64,000 nucleotides of DNA from Roseovarius pelagicus (GCF_025639885.1 NZ_CP106738.1:3100001-3164000), one strand, 5' to 3'; shown: positions 1 to 9,454, counted from the stretch's first letter. Notes: generated by a model not told the origin, from the letters alone. Numbers and translations: made by a program.

Positions 1-306
1 GTCGGACTATCCATCGTACTCTGTGCCACCATCGGGCTGTTCGGGGCCAGTTTTCCGCTGATGGTGGCGCATGGGCGCAGCTTTTTCCCACCGCATCTGG
101 CCGGGCGCGGCGTGACCCTGATGAACCTTTTCGGGATCGGCGGTGTCGGGGTGATGCAGTTTGGATCGGGGCCCTTGCACGCGGCCGTTGCAACGCAGGC
201 AGGGGCGCAGGCCGCCTATAGCGCGCTTTTTGCATTTTTCGGTTGTGCGATCCTTATCGGATTGGTGATCTATCTGTTCAGCCGCGACCATAAACCCGAG
301 TTGTAA
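1..306 (+). CDS. MFS transporter, C-terminal fragment (5' end outside window)
   Basis: The reading frame is open from base 1, so this is the tail of a longer gene. About 101 residues are visible. They form hydrophobic helices broken by a short polar loop (GRSFFPPHLAGRG) and end in a charged tail (SRDHKPEL), as in the last three or four helices of major facilitator transporters. The loop and the glycine-rich helix after it (FGIGGVGVMQFGSG) fit the MFS fold. The substrate cannot be judged from this piece. asd follows on the same strand after 68 bases. Confidence 0.7.
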   Translation, partial: VGLSIVLCATIGLFGASFPLMVAHGRSFFPPHLAGRGVTLMNLFGIGGVGVMQFGSGPLHAAVATQAGAQAAYSALFAFFGCAILIGLVIYLFSRDHKPEL

Positions 307-374
307 GGCCTTTCCATAGGCGGGCTTTGGGTCTAAGAGGCCAGTTCCCTTTCAGTCCCATTTGGAGAGATATC

Positions 375-1397
375 ATGGGCTATAAAGTCGTCGTCGTTGG
401 TGCCACAGGTAACGTGGGCCGCGAAATGCTGAACATTCTGGCCGAGCGCCAGTTCCCGGTCGATGAGATCACGGCACTGGCATCGCGCCGGTCGCTGGGC
501 ACGGAAGTCAGCTTTGGCGACAAGACGCTCAAGACGAAGGACCTTGATACGTTCGATTTCACAGGCTGGGATATCGCACTTTTTGCCATCGGTTCCGACG
601 CGACCAAGACATACGCCCCCAAGGCTGCCGCGGCCGGTTGCGTCGTGATCGACAACTCGTCGCTCTATCGCTACGACCCGGACATTCCGCTGGTCGTGCC
701 AGAGGTGAACCCCGAGGCGGTCGAAGGCTATGCCAAGCGCAACATCATCGCCAATCCGAACTGTTCGACCGCGCAGATGGTCGTGGCGCTGAAGCCGCTG
801 CATGACCGTGCCCGGATCAAGCGCGTGGTTGTCAGCACCTATCAATCGGTATCTGGCGCGGGCAAAGAGGGCATGGACGAGCTCTGGGAGCAAACCAAAG
901 CCGTCTATAACCCGACCAAGGACGTGCCAGCGAAGAAGTTCCAGAAGGAAATCGCATTCAACGTCATTCCGCATATCGATGTGTTCATGGAAGATGGTTC
1001 GACCAAGGAAGAGTGGAAGATGGTCGTCGAGACCAAGAAGATCGTCGATCCGTCGATCAAGGTAACGGCGACCTGTGTGCGGGTTCCGGTGTTTGTCGGC
1101 CATGCTGAATCGATCAATATCGAGTTCGAGGAATTCCTCGACGAAGACGAAGCGCGCGACATCTTGCGCGAAGCGCCCGGTATCATGGTGATCGACAAGC
1201 GCGAGCCGGGCGGCTACGTCACGCCAAAGGAATGTGTTGGCGATTTTGCCACTTTCATCAGCCGTATTCGTCAGGATAGCACGATCGAGAACGGCCTGAA
1301 CCTGTGGTGTGTCAGTGATAACCTGCGCAAGGGCGCGGCGCTGAATGCAGTGCAGATCGCTGAGACGCTCGGTAATCGTGTGCTGAAAAAGGGCTGA
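375..1397 (+). CDS. asd: Aspartate-semialdehyde dehydrogenase
   Basis: Reduces aspartyl phosphate to aspartate semialdehyde with NADPH, the branch-point step towards lysine, threonine, methionine and diaminopimelate. The protein has 340 residues, normal for the family. It starts with a Rossmann nucleotide-binding loop (GATGNVG, about residues 9-15). The active-site cysteine is in NPNCSTAQ (C130), and a catalytic histidine candidate is in GHAES (about 243). The ATG at 375 was chosen over an in-frame start at 327 because it has a GGAGA ribosome site and begins exactly at the Rossmann strand. dapA, a later step of the same pathway, lies at 14 kb. Confidence 0.96.
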   Translation: MGYKVVVVGATGNVGREMLNILAERQFPVDEITALASRRSLGTEVSFGDKTLKTKDLDTFDFTGWDIALFAIGSDATKTYAPKAAAAGCVVIDNSSLYRYDPDIPLVVPEVNPEAVEGYAKRNIIANPNCSTAQMVVALKPLHDRARIKRVVVSTYQSVSGAGKEGMDELWEQTKAVYNPTKDVPAKKFQKEIAFNVIPHIDVFMEDGSTKEEWKMVVETKKIVDPSIKVTATCVRVPVFVGHAESINIEFEEFLDEDEARDILREAPGIMVIDKREPGGYVTPKECVGDFATFISRIRQDSTIENGLNLWCVSDNLRKGAALNAVQIAETLGNRVLKKG

Positions 1398-1432
1398 ATT
1401 CAGCTAAGCCACATGCGACAGACGGATGCTAG

Positions 1433-1460
1433 CGGGCGCGGCCAGAACAGGCGGCGCCCG
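1433..1460 (+). terminator. GC-rich hairpin downstream of asd
   Basis: A 7-bp stem CGGGCGC/GCGCCCG continues, after a G-G mismatch, as GCC/GGC around an AGAACA loop, 36 bases after the asd stop. Only a short T-containing stretch (ATTTCA) follows, so it is a weak intrinsic terminator candidate at best. Confidence 0.35.
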
Positions 1461-1624
1461 ATTTCACTTGGACCGCGACTAATCTTGTTTTCAGTCGCGC
1501 AAGCCTGCCGAGGCTGCATCAAAAAGCATTGCGAGATATAGCGTGAATCCGCGTATCAGATGCTCGGCGCTTGCAAATGCGTTCAAGCCGCCAAAGATAA
1601 AGACGATCTTGTTGGAGGAACCCC

Positions 1625-3262
1625 ATGCGCACCCTGACCCTAGTTTTCGCTCTTTTACCCGTGGCCTTATGGGCCGAGGATATACCACTCTCCAGTGAGG
1701 TGAGTGCCGTTACGATTTATCCGCAGGGGGCCACAATCACCCGCGACGTGCCCTTTGCCGCGCCTGCCGGACAACATACGTTGATCCTGACGGATTTGCC
1801 GTTGCGCACACCGCTGTCCAGCGTCCGCGTTCGGGTGGAAGGCGCAGAGATGGGTGGCGTGACCGCGCGCAATCGGTTCGTGCCGCCTCGCGATCCCGAA
1901 ACCGACGCGGCTATCGAGGCGGCCGAAGCCGAGGTGGAGCGACTTCAGGATGCGCTGCGTGCGCAGCAGGGGGCGGTACGCGAGATCCGGCTCGAAGCGG
2001 AAGCGGCAGAAGCGCGGGTGGCGTTTTTGAAGCAAATCGGAGAGGGCAAGGAGGTGGCGACACTGGACGTGGTCGCATTGCGCGATCTGGTTGATCTGGT
2101 TGGCAAGGAAACCCTGTCGGCCAAGCGCGAGGCGCATGACGCGCTGATGCGCGCAGATGCAGCGTCGCGATCACTGAGCGATCTGAAGGAAGAATTGCAA
2201 AACGCCGAGAAGGCATTGGCCGCGCTGGTACCCGAGGCTGAAGCCCGTGCTATGCTGTCGGTTGCCATCGCGGGCGACGCCCCGATGGAGGGCACCATGA
2301 CCGTGACCTACACCGTGCAGGATGCAGCATGGCGCCCGGTCTACGATCTGCATCTTGACCGTGCAAAGGGTACCCTGACGTTGGAGCGCGGCGCGTTCGT
2401 GGCACAGGGTACGGGCGAAAACTGGCAGGATGTCGCGCTTCGCCTGTCGACTGTGCGCCCCTCGGAGCAGACCCAGCCGGGCGATATCTGGCCCGAGCAA
2501 CGCTGGATCGTCAAGGAAGAGGATGAGGAACGGTATACCCTATCTGATGCGGCCCCCGCACCGATAGTGATGGCAGAGGAGTCGGTCGTTGGCGCGGCGA
2601 TCAAACCCAGCCCGAAACGTCTGACAGCGGCGGCAGATTTCGACGGTTTGGCCGTAACCTACACCTATCCGACTCCGGTTGATATTGCGACTGGCGCTGA
2701 CAACGTACGCCTTGCTCTCGATACGCTGGATACCGAGGTAGAGTTGTTTGCTCAGGCTGTACCGATCGCGGATACAACCGCATTTTTGATGGCGAAATTT
2801 ACCAATGACATGGGCGAATTGATCTTGCGCTCGAGCGAGGCGAATTTCTATCTGGACGGGACATATCAGGGGCAACGCGGAATTGGTATGATTGCCGCCG
2901 GCGCCGAAGAAACACTGTCCTTCGGTCCCATTGATGGTCTCCGCCTGACGCGCACCATTCTGGACCGCCAGCAGGGGGATCGGGGTGTGATCAGCCGGTC
3001 GAATGATCTGAGTGAGAAGGTCAAGATCGAGGTGGAAAATCTGACGCAGGAAACCTGGCCTGTGCGTTTGCTCGACCGTGTACCTTATTCAGAGCAAGAA
3101 GATCTGGAGATCGAATGGTCTGCCCAGCCGCAACCGGCAGAGACCGACGTGGATGGCAAGCGCGGTGTCCTGGCATGGACCTTTGATCTTGCGGCGGGAG
3201 AGACGCATGAAATCCGGCTCGATTCTGATCTGGAATGGCCGGATGGGATGGAGTTGCGCTGA
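1625..3262 (+). CDS. DUF4139 domain protein (mucoidy-inhibitor MuiA-like), secreted
   Basis: A 545-residue protein with a cleavable signal peptide (MRTLTLVFALLPVALWA). The mature part begins with the typical strand region (SAVTIYPQGATITR). A charged coiled coil covers about residues 95-200 (EAEVERLQDAL and the following helices). The C-terminal half is beta-rich and matches DUF4139 (around WRPVYDLHLD and the later AWTFDLAAGE). A GGAGG-like ribosome site precedes the ATG. The molecular role of this family is not established. The gene is transcribed alone and converges on the carbonic anhydrase gene. Confidence 0.8.
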   Translation: MRTLTLVFALLPVALWAEDIPLSSEVSAVTIYPQGATITRDVPFAAPAGQHTLILTDLPLRTPLSSVRVRVEGAEMGGVTARNRFVPPRDPETDAAIEAAEAEVERLQDALRAQQGAVREIRLEAEAAEARVAFLKQIGEGKEVATLDVVALRDLVDLVGKETLSAKREAHDALMRADAASRSLSDLKEELQNAEKALAALVPEAEARAMLSVAIAGDAPMEGTMTVTYTVQDAAWRPVYDLHLDRAKGTLTLERGAFVAQGTGENWQDVALRLSTVRPSEQTQPGDIWPEQRWIVKEEDEERYTLSDAAPAPIVMAEESVVGAAIKPSPKRLTAAADFDGLAVTYTYPTPVDIATGADNVRLALDTLDTEVELFAQAVPIADTTAFLMAKFTNDMGELILRSSEANFYLDGTYQGQRGIGMIAAGAEETLSFGPIDGLRLTRTILDRQQGDRGVISRSNDLSEKVKIEVENLTQETWPVRLLDRVPYSEQEDLEIEWSAQPQPAETDVDGKRGVLAWTFDLAAGETHEIRLDSDLEWPDGMELR

Positions 3263-3311
3263 TTACCGGCCTATGCGCTCTGGCGGTCATGTCCGGAATC
3301 CGGCGTACCCA

Positions 3312-3341
3312 GCGGGCAATCGGTGATGCCAGATTGCCCGC
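3312..3341. terminator. Perfect 10-bp inverted repeat between convergent genes
   Basis: GCGGGCAATC and its exact complement GATTGCCCGC flank a 10-base loop. The hairpin sits in the 100-base gap between the convergent DUF4139 and carbonic anhydrase genes. There is no strong T run on either side, so it may serve both directions weakly or act as a 3'-end stabiliser. Confidence 0.5.
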
Positions 3342-3362
3342 AAACTGCGACAGACTGAACGT

Positions 3363-4013
3363 TTAGATCGCGACGAATTTGTGCGCTTCGGGCACATATT
3401 GTTCGATGCCGCCGCCACCAATATCGTGCCATAGCCCGTGGAGCGTTATCCGCCCCTCTTCGAGAGCCTCGCTGACGAACGGAAAGTCGGCAAGGTTTTC
3501 GAGAGAAATCAGCACCGATTCCTTTTCAAGCGCGCGGGTACGCTCGGCGTCATCCTCGATATGGGCGACACGGTCGTAACCGGGGCGCAGGATGTCCATC
3601 CAGCGACCGACAAAGCTGGATTTATCCTCTAGCTCAGGCGCGCGACCGAGGCACATCTCGTGGCACCCGCTGACGCCGCCGCAGTTGGAGTGCCCCATGA
3701 CGATCAGGTGCGCGACGTGCAGGTTTTTCACCGCATATTCGATTGCCGCTGAGGTGCCGTGCTGTCCACCGTCGTTTTCATATGGGGGCACAAGGTTCGC
3801 GATGTTGCGGTGAATGAAAAATTCACCCTGATCCGCACCGAAAATCGACGTCACATGCACCCGGCTGTCGCAGCACGAGATGATCATCGCGCGGGGGCGT
3901 TGCCCTTCGTCGGCGAGCAGTCGATACCAAGGCTTGTTTTCGGCATATGTGGTTGCTTTCCAGCCGTGATAACGCTGGACCAGATATGGTGGCAGTGGGC
4001 GGGCGCGGTGCAT
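3363..4013 (-). CDS. Beta-class carbonic anhydrase
   Basis: Interconverts CO2 and bicarbonate with a zinc centre. The 216-residue protein has the two zinc signatures of the beta class: C-x-D-S-R (C47, D49, R51) and H-x-x-C in GHSNCGGV. The start at 4013 has a good AGAAGGG ribosome site. The longer in-frame start at 4064 adds 17 residues that are not typical of the family. It is divergent from the small gene at 4185. Confidence 0.93.
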   Translation of the reverse strand: MHRARPLPPYLVQRYHGWKATTYAENKPWYRLLADEGQRPRAMIISCCDSRVHVTSIFGADQGEFFIHRNIANLVPPYENDGGQHGTSAAIEYAVKNLHVAHLIVMGHSNCGGVSGCHEMCLGRAPELEDKSSFVGRWMDILRPGYDRVAHIEDDAERTRALEKESVLISLENLADFPFVSEALEEGRITLHGLWHDIGGGGIEQYVPEAHKFVAI

Positions 4014-4184
4014 GTCAGACCCTTCTTTTAGGCGTATTGGAATTGTTGAATAGCTGGAATTCACAGAGAATTCGAGAGAGAAATTCGCCGCCCTGAAACC
4101 TTTTGAGAAGGTTCATCCGCCACGGTGTAGCTGTCCGGTGGAGTGGGGTCCGTCCGGGCATCTGTAAAGATTCGGGGTGAGAAA

Positions 4185-4565
4185 TTGGAACACGTGACAT
4201 TGCTGAAACAGAACGAGGCTGCCCATCTTGATCCGGACAGACTGGAAGAATTATACGCTCAGTTAGGCGAAGCGGGTGCGGAAGAAGTCGTTTGCCGTGC
4301 GCTCGAGGAACTGGCGGTGCGCCTGTCGCATACTGAACGATGCTATCGCGAAGGCGCGGTGGCGGAGATGCGAAAATCCGCACGCAGCCTCTGCGCGATT
4401 GCCGATCAGATTGGAATGGCGATGCTCAGTCGGGTCGCGCGCGACGTGACCCACACCATCGACGGCGCTGACAGTGTGGCGTTGGCGGCGACGCTGGCGC
4501 GGTTGCTAAGGATCGGTGAACGCAGTCTGAGCGAGATTTGGGATTTGCAGGATATGTCCATCTGA
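4185..4565 (+). CDS. Conserved small helical protein, function unknown
   Basis: About 126 residues, predicted almost wholly helical. The layout (VVCRALEELAVRLSHTE, MRKSARSLCAIADQIGM, LARLLRIGERSLSEIWDL) resembles histidine phosphotransfer (Hpt) bundles, but no clear phospho-accepting H-x-x-K-G motif is present. The start is uncertain. TTG at 4185 follows a GGTGAG site, GTG at 4194 is also possible, and GTG at 4143 would extend it. It lies between the divergent carbonic anhydrase and the aminopeptidase, and could be co-transcribed with the latter. Confidence 0.6.
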   Translation: MEHVTLLKQNEAAHLDPDRLEELYAQLGEAGAEEVVCRALEELAVRLSHTERCYREGAVAEMRKSARSLCAIADQIGMAMLSRVARDVTHTIDGADSVALAATLARLLRIGERSLSEIWDLQDMSI

Positions 4566-4704
4566 CGGCACAATCTACCGGGCGGTCAGGGAACGCAGAG
4601 AGCAAATTGGCGGCATCATTTTGGTTAGAAAACGGCTTTCGCTTGCGGGCGCTGGTGGGGCGGCTAGGCTGGGCCCTATCTGTCCCAGCTTGAAAGTGCG
4701 CCAC

Positions 4705-6111
4705 GTGACCTCTTCTGCCAACTTGAACCCTAATTCCCTGACATTCGCGGATGACGCAGAAAATGCGATTCCATTGCATGTGATTGCTGTTGATACGCTC
4801 GATACATGGGCGAAAGCGCAACCAGACCGCATTGCCAACTGGGTGCGCGCTGCCGGATTCAGCGGCGCCTTGGGTAGTACGTTGCTGGTTCCCGATGGCA
4901 ATGGCGGCATTGAAATGGCGTTGGCCGGGTATGGCTCGGATGCGGCGCGCTGCCGCGGGCGGTTTCACCTTGCGGGGTGCGCTGCCGGTCTGCCCGAAGG
5001 CATATATGCCCTGAATGGTCTGGAACCGGAATACGCGACGCAAGAGGCGCTGGGCTGGTTGTTGGGGGGATACAGTTTCGATCGATACGCCGAGCAGCGC
5101 CCTGCAAAGGCGCGATTAGTGGCTCCCGAAGGGATCGACGCCGCCCGGATCGAGATTATCGCTGCCGGCGAGGCCCTGACTCGCGACCTGATCAACACGC
5201 CCGCAGGCGACATGGGGCCGACAGACCTTGAGGCGGCATGTGGTGCACTTGCGTCCGAACACGGTGCTACGATGGAAGTGATACGCGGCGAAGCGCTGCT
5301 GGCACAGAACTTTCCGATGATCCATGCCGTCGGGCGGGCCGCAGCCGATGGCCCGCGTCTGATCGACATGGCGTGGGGTGATAGCGGTCCCAGCCTGACG
5401 CTGGTTGGTAAGGGCGTATGCTTTGACACTGGCGGGCTGAACCTGAAGCCGGGTGCCAGCATGGGGCTGATGAAAAAGGACATGGGCGGTGCTGCGACGG
5501 TTCTGGGGCTTGCGCATATGATCATGGCATTGGAACTGCCGATACGGCTGCGGGTGCTGATCCCGGCGGTCGAAAATGCAGTCGCGGGCAACGCGTTTCG
5601 GCCCGGTGACATCCTGACCGCGCGAAATGGAAAAACCGTCGAAATTAACAATACCGACGCCGAGGGGCGGTTGGTACTGGCTGATGCGCTCAGCCTTGGG
5701 GCAGAGGGCGCGCCGGATCTGATGATATCGATGGCCACGTTGACCGGCGCTGCTCGGGTGGCGGTCGGGCCGGACCTTGCGCCTTATTACGCCGATGACA
5801 GCGCATTGGTCAGCGCACTGGAGGACGCCGCGGCGCGGGTGGCTGACCCGGTCTGGCGGTTGCCCTTCCACGACCCCTATGAGGCGATGATCGAGCCGGG
5901 CATTGCTGATCTGGACAACGCACCAAAAGGTGGTTTTGCCGGGTCGATCACCGCTGCCCTGTTCTTGCGCCGCTTCGCAGTAGATACGACATACATGCAT
6001 TTTGACATCTACGGCTGGAACCCTACCGCTGCGCCTGCACGGCCCAAGGGTGGTGTTGGCATGGGGGCGCGCGCACTGCTGGAAGCACTGCCGCGCATGC
6101 TGGGCCTATGA
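4705..6111 (+). CDS. Leucyl aminopeptidase family protein (M17)
   Basis: A two-metal cytosolic aminopeptidase that removes N-terminal residues from peptides. About 468 residues. The M17 signature NTDAEGRL is at residues 316-323. It is preceded by the metal-binding region with GVCFDTGGLNLKP and the lysine-rich MKKDMGG segment. The N-terminal third is the poorly conserved regulatory domain. The start is unsure: GTG at 4705 is used because family similarity seems to begin near LTFADDAENA, and TTG at 4621 would add 28 unusual residues. The stop overlaps the next start (ATGA), so this and the NlpC/P60 gene form a translationally coupled pair for peptide or peptidoglycan turnover. Confidence 0.9.
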   Translation: MTSSANLNPNSLTFADDAENAIPLHVIAVDTLDTWAKAQPDRIANWVRAAGFSGALGSTLLVPDGNGGIEMALAGYGSDAARCRGRFHLAGCAAGLPEGIYALNGLEPEYATQEALGWLLGGYSFDRYAEQRPAKARLVAPEGIDAARIEIIAAGEALTRDLINTPAGDMGPTDLEAACGALASEHGATMEVIRGEALLAQNFPMIHAVGRAAADGPRLIDMAWGDSGPSLTLVGKGVCFDTGGLNLKPGASMGLMKKDMGGAATVLGLAHMIMALELPIRLRVLIPAVENAVAGNAFRPGDILTARNGKTVEINNTDAEGRLVLADALSLGAEGAPDLMISMATLTGAARVAVGPDLAPYYADDSALVSALEDAAARVADPVWRLPFHDPYEAMIEPGIADLDNAPKGGFAGSITAALFLRRFAVDTTYMHFDIYGWNPTAAPARPKGGVGMGARALLEALPRMLGL

Positions 6112-6941
6112 CAGACCGTCGGTTTCTGGCTGCCAACAGTCGTGTGGCACATGAGAGTCTGAAAGATGATGTGCGCGCCCCTTCCTATGTCAGGGGCGAA
6201 ATCCTGCGCTGCATCGTGCCATGGATCGACCTGTGCGGTACACCGGGCGGCGCGCGCGACAAGCAATTGTTGCAGGGTCAACCGCTTGAGCTGCTGGAGG
6301 TGCACGAAGGCTATGCCTTCGTTCGGGATGTCGTGGATGGGTATGTCGGGTATGCCCCCGAACACGCGATTGGCCCTACACCCAGTCCGACGCACCGTAT
6401 CAGTTCGCGTATGGCGCATATCTACGCCGAGCCAGATATCAAGGCACCCGATACCGGGCTGCTCAGCTTTTTCAGTGAAGTTGCTGCTGAAGAGGACGAG
6501 AACGGCTTTCATGCAATTGCAGGCGGCGGGTACGTTGCGGCCCAACACCTCGTCCCTTTCAGGTGGCGTACGGACGATGCGGCCTCCATAGCCGAGATGT
6601 TTATGGGCACGCCTTATCTGTGGGGGGGCAACACCGGGGTCGGCGTGGACTGTTCGGGACTGATCCAGCTTGCGCTTTATGCGGCAGCCCGTAGCTGTCC
6701 GCGCGATAGCGATGTCCAACAACGGGAACTGGGCCGGGAAGTCGCGCCGGACGCGTCTCTGTTGCGCGGCGATCTGATTTTCTGGAAGGGGCATGTGGGA
6801 ATCCTCACGGATCCTGAAACGCTGCTGCATGCCAACGCATTTCATATGCGTGTGGCGACCGAGCCGCTGCAAGACGCTATCGACAGAATCGGGGCCCGCG
6901 AATTTGGCGCGGTTACGGCAATCAGACGCATGGGCAGTTGA
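6108..6941 (+). CDS. NlpC/P60 family cysteine peptidase
   Basis: A 277-residue cell-wall hydrolase type protein. N-terminal bacterial SH3-like domains cover about residues 50-150 and the C-terminal NlpC/P60 domain carries the triad: C182 in DCSGL, H229 in GHVGI and H241 in the HANAFH stretch. WGGNTG precedes the nucleophile as usual. The family cleaves gamma-D-Glu-diaminopimelate or related links in peptidoglycan peptides. No signal peptide is visible, which suggests a role in recycled muropeptides or non-classical export. It overlaps the aminopeptidase by four bases, which fits sequential breakdown of wall peptides. Confidence 0.9.
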   Translation: MTDRRFLAANSRVAHESLKDDVRAPSYVRGEILRCIVPWIDLCGTPGGARDKQLLQGQPLELLEVHEGYAFVRDVVDGYVGYAPEHAIGPTPSPTHRISSRMAHIYAEPDIKAPDTGLLSFFSEVAAEEDENGFHAIAGGGYVAAQHLVPFRWRTDDAASIAEMFMGTPYLWGGNTGVGVDCSGLIQLALYAAARSCPRDSDVQQRELGREVAPDASLLRGDLIFWKGHVGILTDPETLLHANAFHMRVATEPLQDAIDRIGAREFGAVTAIRRMGS

Positions 6942-7066
6942 TCGTGAGCGCTCTGCTTTTCGACCCGCCTTTCGGGTATCGGTTGCCGCGTCTGACGTAT
7001 CGGGCGAACTCGGCTCGTGATGCATGGCGATCATATTCGAACTACTTTGCATAATGGTGGCAAACG

Positions 7067-7921
7067 ATGGATGAAAAATTGGGTAACGCCAGTCAGGCGC
7101 AATATTGGTCCGACGGGCCGGGCCGCAAATGGGTGCAGCAGCGCGAGCCGCTTGACGCGCTGATGGCTCCGGTGCTGGATCTGGTACTGGAAGGCGCGGG
7201 GCTGACACCCGGTGCGCAGGTGCTTGATATTGGCTGTGGCACCGGCACCAGCACGATCGAGATCGCACAGGGCATTGCCCCGGGTGGGCGAGTGGTGGCA
7301 GTGGATATCGCCGCGTCGCTACTGGACGAGGCGCGAATCCGCGCCGATGGCGTGCCCGGCGCGCATTTTATTCTTGCAGACGCACAAACACATGCGTTCG
7401 AGTTGGGTGCCTTTGATATGGCGCTATCGCGGTTCGGTGTAATGTTCTTTTCCGATCCGGTGCAGGCGTTTCGTAACATCGCCAGCGCGCTCAAACCCGG
7501 ATGTCCATTGATCTTTGCCGCATGGTGCGGTGTCGATGACAACCCTTGGTTCGGTATTCCCGCAAAGGCCGCAATGGACCGGTTGGGGTCTGTGCCACCA
7601 TCCGACCCGCGCGCGCCGGGGCCGATGGCCTTTCAGGACGGCGAATACGTCACGGGGCTGTTGACTGACGCCGGCCTGCGGGAGGTTTCAGTCACCCGAG
7701 AGGAAATCTATCTGACGCCGGACGGCACCGCCGCAGAGGTCGCAGCATTGTCAACACGGATCGGCCCTGCCACGCGCGTGATCAAGGAACATAACGCGAC
7801 GAAAGAGGATATCGCTGCGATTCAGGACGTTGTTTGCGCAAAAATCAGCGACTTCGAGACGCCAGAGGGGATAAGAGTTCCCGCCGCGATTCATATATGT
7901 ACGGCCCACGCGCCGGGATGA
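7067..7921 (+). CDS. Class I SAM-dependent methyltransferase
   Basis: A 284-residue protein of the UbiE/Methyltransf_25 type. Motif I is VLDIGCGTGTST near residues 53-64, followed by VVAVDIA (acidic residue binding the SAM ribose) and a DMALSRFGVMFF stretch in place of motif IV. The substrate is unknown. The gene stands alone and converges on lysE-type 7938-8567 with a 16-base gap. About 125 bases upstream hold no recognised gene. Confidence 0.85.
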   Translation: MDEKLGNASQAQYWSDGPGRKWVQQREPLDALMAPVLDLVLEGAGLTPGAQVLDIGCGTGTSTIEIAQGIAPGGRVVAVDIAASLLDEARIRADGVPGAHFILADAQTHAFELGAFDMALSRFGVMFFSDPVQAFRNIASALKPGCPLIFAAWCGVDDNPWFGIPAKAAMDRLGSVPPSDPRAPGPMAFQDGEYVTGLLTDAGLREVSVTREEIYLTPDGTAAEVAALSTRIGPATRVIKEHNATKEDIAAIQDVVCAKISDFETPEGIRVPAAIHICTAHAPG

Positions 7922-7937
7922 AGGCGTTACAGGAGGG

Positions 7938-8567
7938 CTATTTTTGCGGCGACATGTCCTTGCTCGCTAGCAGGACTGCGGCTGCGATCATCAATGTGCC
8001 GCAAACCCGGTTGACCAACCCACCGGAAAATCGTTGCAGCGCCGACGCCGCCCGCAATCCGACCCAGCCCCAAATGACTAGGATGGTGCCATCGACGATA
8101 ATGTATGTGGCGCCAAGAATCACTAGTTGCGGCAATACCGGTGCCGCCGGGTCGATGAATTGCGGAAACAACGCACCAAAGAAGACGACTGCAAAAGGAT
8201 TGGCCATCGAGGTGAAAAAACCCTGTCGATATAGCCGTAACCGCGATGCAGATGCGCTGGCATTGACCTCCCCTTCTTTTTCGGGACTCAACATCAGTTG
8301 CAGTCCGATCCATGCCAGATAGGCCACCCCGATCCACTTGATCCATGCAAAGGCAGTCGCAGAACTGGCGATGATTGCAGCCAAACCAAAGGCGGCGGCG
8401 GTCATTTGCAGTGTATTGGCGCTGAGGTCGCCCAGAACCGTCCAAAGGCTGCGGCGCAATCCGTGGCGGATGCTGTTCGAGATGATCAGCAGTTGGCTGG
8501 TATCGGGGGGCGTGGCGAAAAAGACGCCAACAGCCATGAGATAAATCAAGTAGGTTTCCAGCGGCAT
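7938..8567 (-). CDS. LysE family translocator
   Basis: A 209-residue integral membrane protein with about six hydrophobic helices. The N-terminal signature (FFATPPDTSQLLIISNSI) and the central GLQLMLSP stretch fit LysE/RhtB-type exporters of amino acids or small metabolites. It lies 24 bases downstream of the DUF2794 gene on the same strand and is probably co-transcribed with it. Confidence 0.88.
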   Translation of the reverse strand: MPLETYLIYLMAVGVFFATPPDTSQLLIISNSIRHGLRRSLWTVLGDLSANTLQMTAAAFGLAAIIASSATAFAWIKWIGVAYLAWIGLQLMLSPEKEGEVNASASASRLRLYRQGFFTSMANPFAVVFFGALFPQFIDPAAPVLPQLVILGATYIIVDGTILVIWGWVGLRAASALQRFSGGLVNRVCGTLMIAAAVLLASKDMSPQK

Positions 8568-8591
8568 GGCGTTTCCCTGACCTGTATTCGG

Positions 8592-8936
8592 CTATTCTAC
8601 TGCGCGGATGAGCTTGCGCTCTAGAACCCGCAACACGGTTTTGAGGTCGCCGCCGCGTTTCAGTATCTGTCCGTCAGAGCCGATTACCGCATATTGTCCC
8701 TGCCGCCCGCGCAGGCGTGGACGTTTCTCGATCCGGTAAAGCGGATGTTCGGCCGTGCGGCGGAATACCGAAAAAACGGCAGCATCGCGCAAGCAGGAGA
8801 TGCCGTAATCACGCCATTCACCAGCTGCGACCATGCGCCCGTAGAGCGACAGGATCACTGACAGCTCCGTGCGATGAAATGCCACCTGCGCAGTGTTGGC
8901 GCTTGTAGGGAAGGACGAGGAGGACTGGTAGCTCAT
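8592..8936 (-). CDS. DUF2794 family protein
   Basis: A 114-residue protein matching the alphaproteobacterial DUF2794 family. The conserved core includes LSVILSLYGRMVAAGEWRDY, then VFSVFRR and PLYRIEKRPRLRG. No function is established for the family. The start at 8936 (MSYQSS) is preferred to 8975 because family similarity starts just after it. The LysE-type gene follows closely. Confidence 0.85.
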   Translation of the reverse strand: MSYQSSSSFPTSANTAQVAFHRTELSVILSLYGRMVAAGEWRDYGISCLRDAAVFSVFRRTAEHPLYRIEKRPRLRGRQGQYAVIGSDGQILKRGGDLKTVLRVLERKLIRAVE

Positions 8937-9039
8937 CCTCTCAGAGTTGCCGCGAAGCGACCACAACGCAAGCAAAATCGCGGCGGTTCTGCTTTAACGC
9001 AAGCGCCTCACATTATCCTGATCTGGACTGTTGTTTCTA

Positions 9040-9321
9040 TTAACCACACCAGACGCGTGTGATCACGCCTTGGTCGTCGACGTCAATGTTCAGTCGGTCA
9101 AGGCGATGATCCAGTGTCACGGCCGAATCCGGCGCGATAATCCGCAATGGGCGGTCGGGTCCGGAGAAGTCGTGATCAGAATGTGGTGTGCCAATCGCGG
9201 TTTCATACATCCTGGCCCCGCAGGTATCATCGGTGTCTTTTTCTTTCATCTGGCTCCACGCAAATGCCCCGAGGGCCGCGATTATCACGACGCCGACTGT
9301 CATGCCCACAAATCGGTTCAT
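9040..9321 (-). CDS. Inhibitor I78 family protein, membrane-anchored or secreted
   Basis: A 93-residue protein. An N-terminal hydrophobic helix (about residues 4-21, VGMTVGVVIIAALGAFAW) is a signal or anchor. The C-terminal half carries the I78 peptidase-inhibitor pattern: RIIAPDSAVTLDHRLDRLN followed by an aspartate-rich turn and ITRVWCG. Cysteines in DDTCG and WCG probably form the family disulfide. I78 members inhibit serine proteases, and here a periplasmic housekeeping role is inferred. The start at 9321 has an AGGAGA ribosome site. It is divergent from adhI. Confidence 0.8.
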   Translation of the reverse strand: MNRFVGMTVGVVIIAALGAFAWSQMKEKDTDDTCGARMYETAIGTPHSDHDFSGPDRPLRIIAPDSAVTLDHRLDRLNIDVDDQGVITRVWCG

Positions 9322-9454
9322 TGTTGCTCTCCTGATTGCTCGTACGCAGATTGTCAGGCAGGGCTGGAGATTCAACTCGTGGGTGCCAAATCGGTTGTAA
9401 CTGCGCGGGGTTTCGCCCAAAGTCTGCGCCGTATCAGATTAAGGAGGACGCGCT

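Noticed and set aside
333..1103. Long frame opposite asd
   Set aside because: A shadow of the asd coding frame with an arginine- and histidine-rich, low-complexity product, and no ribosome site.
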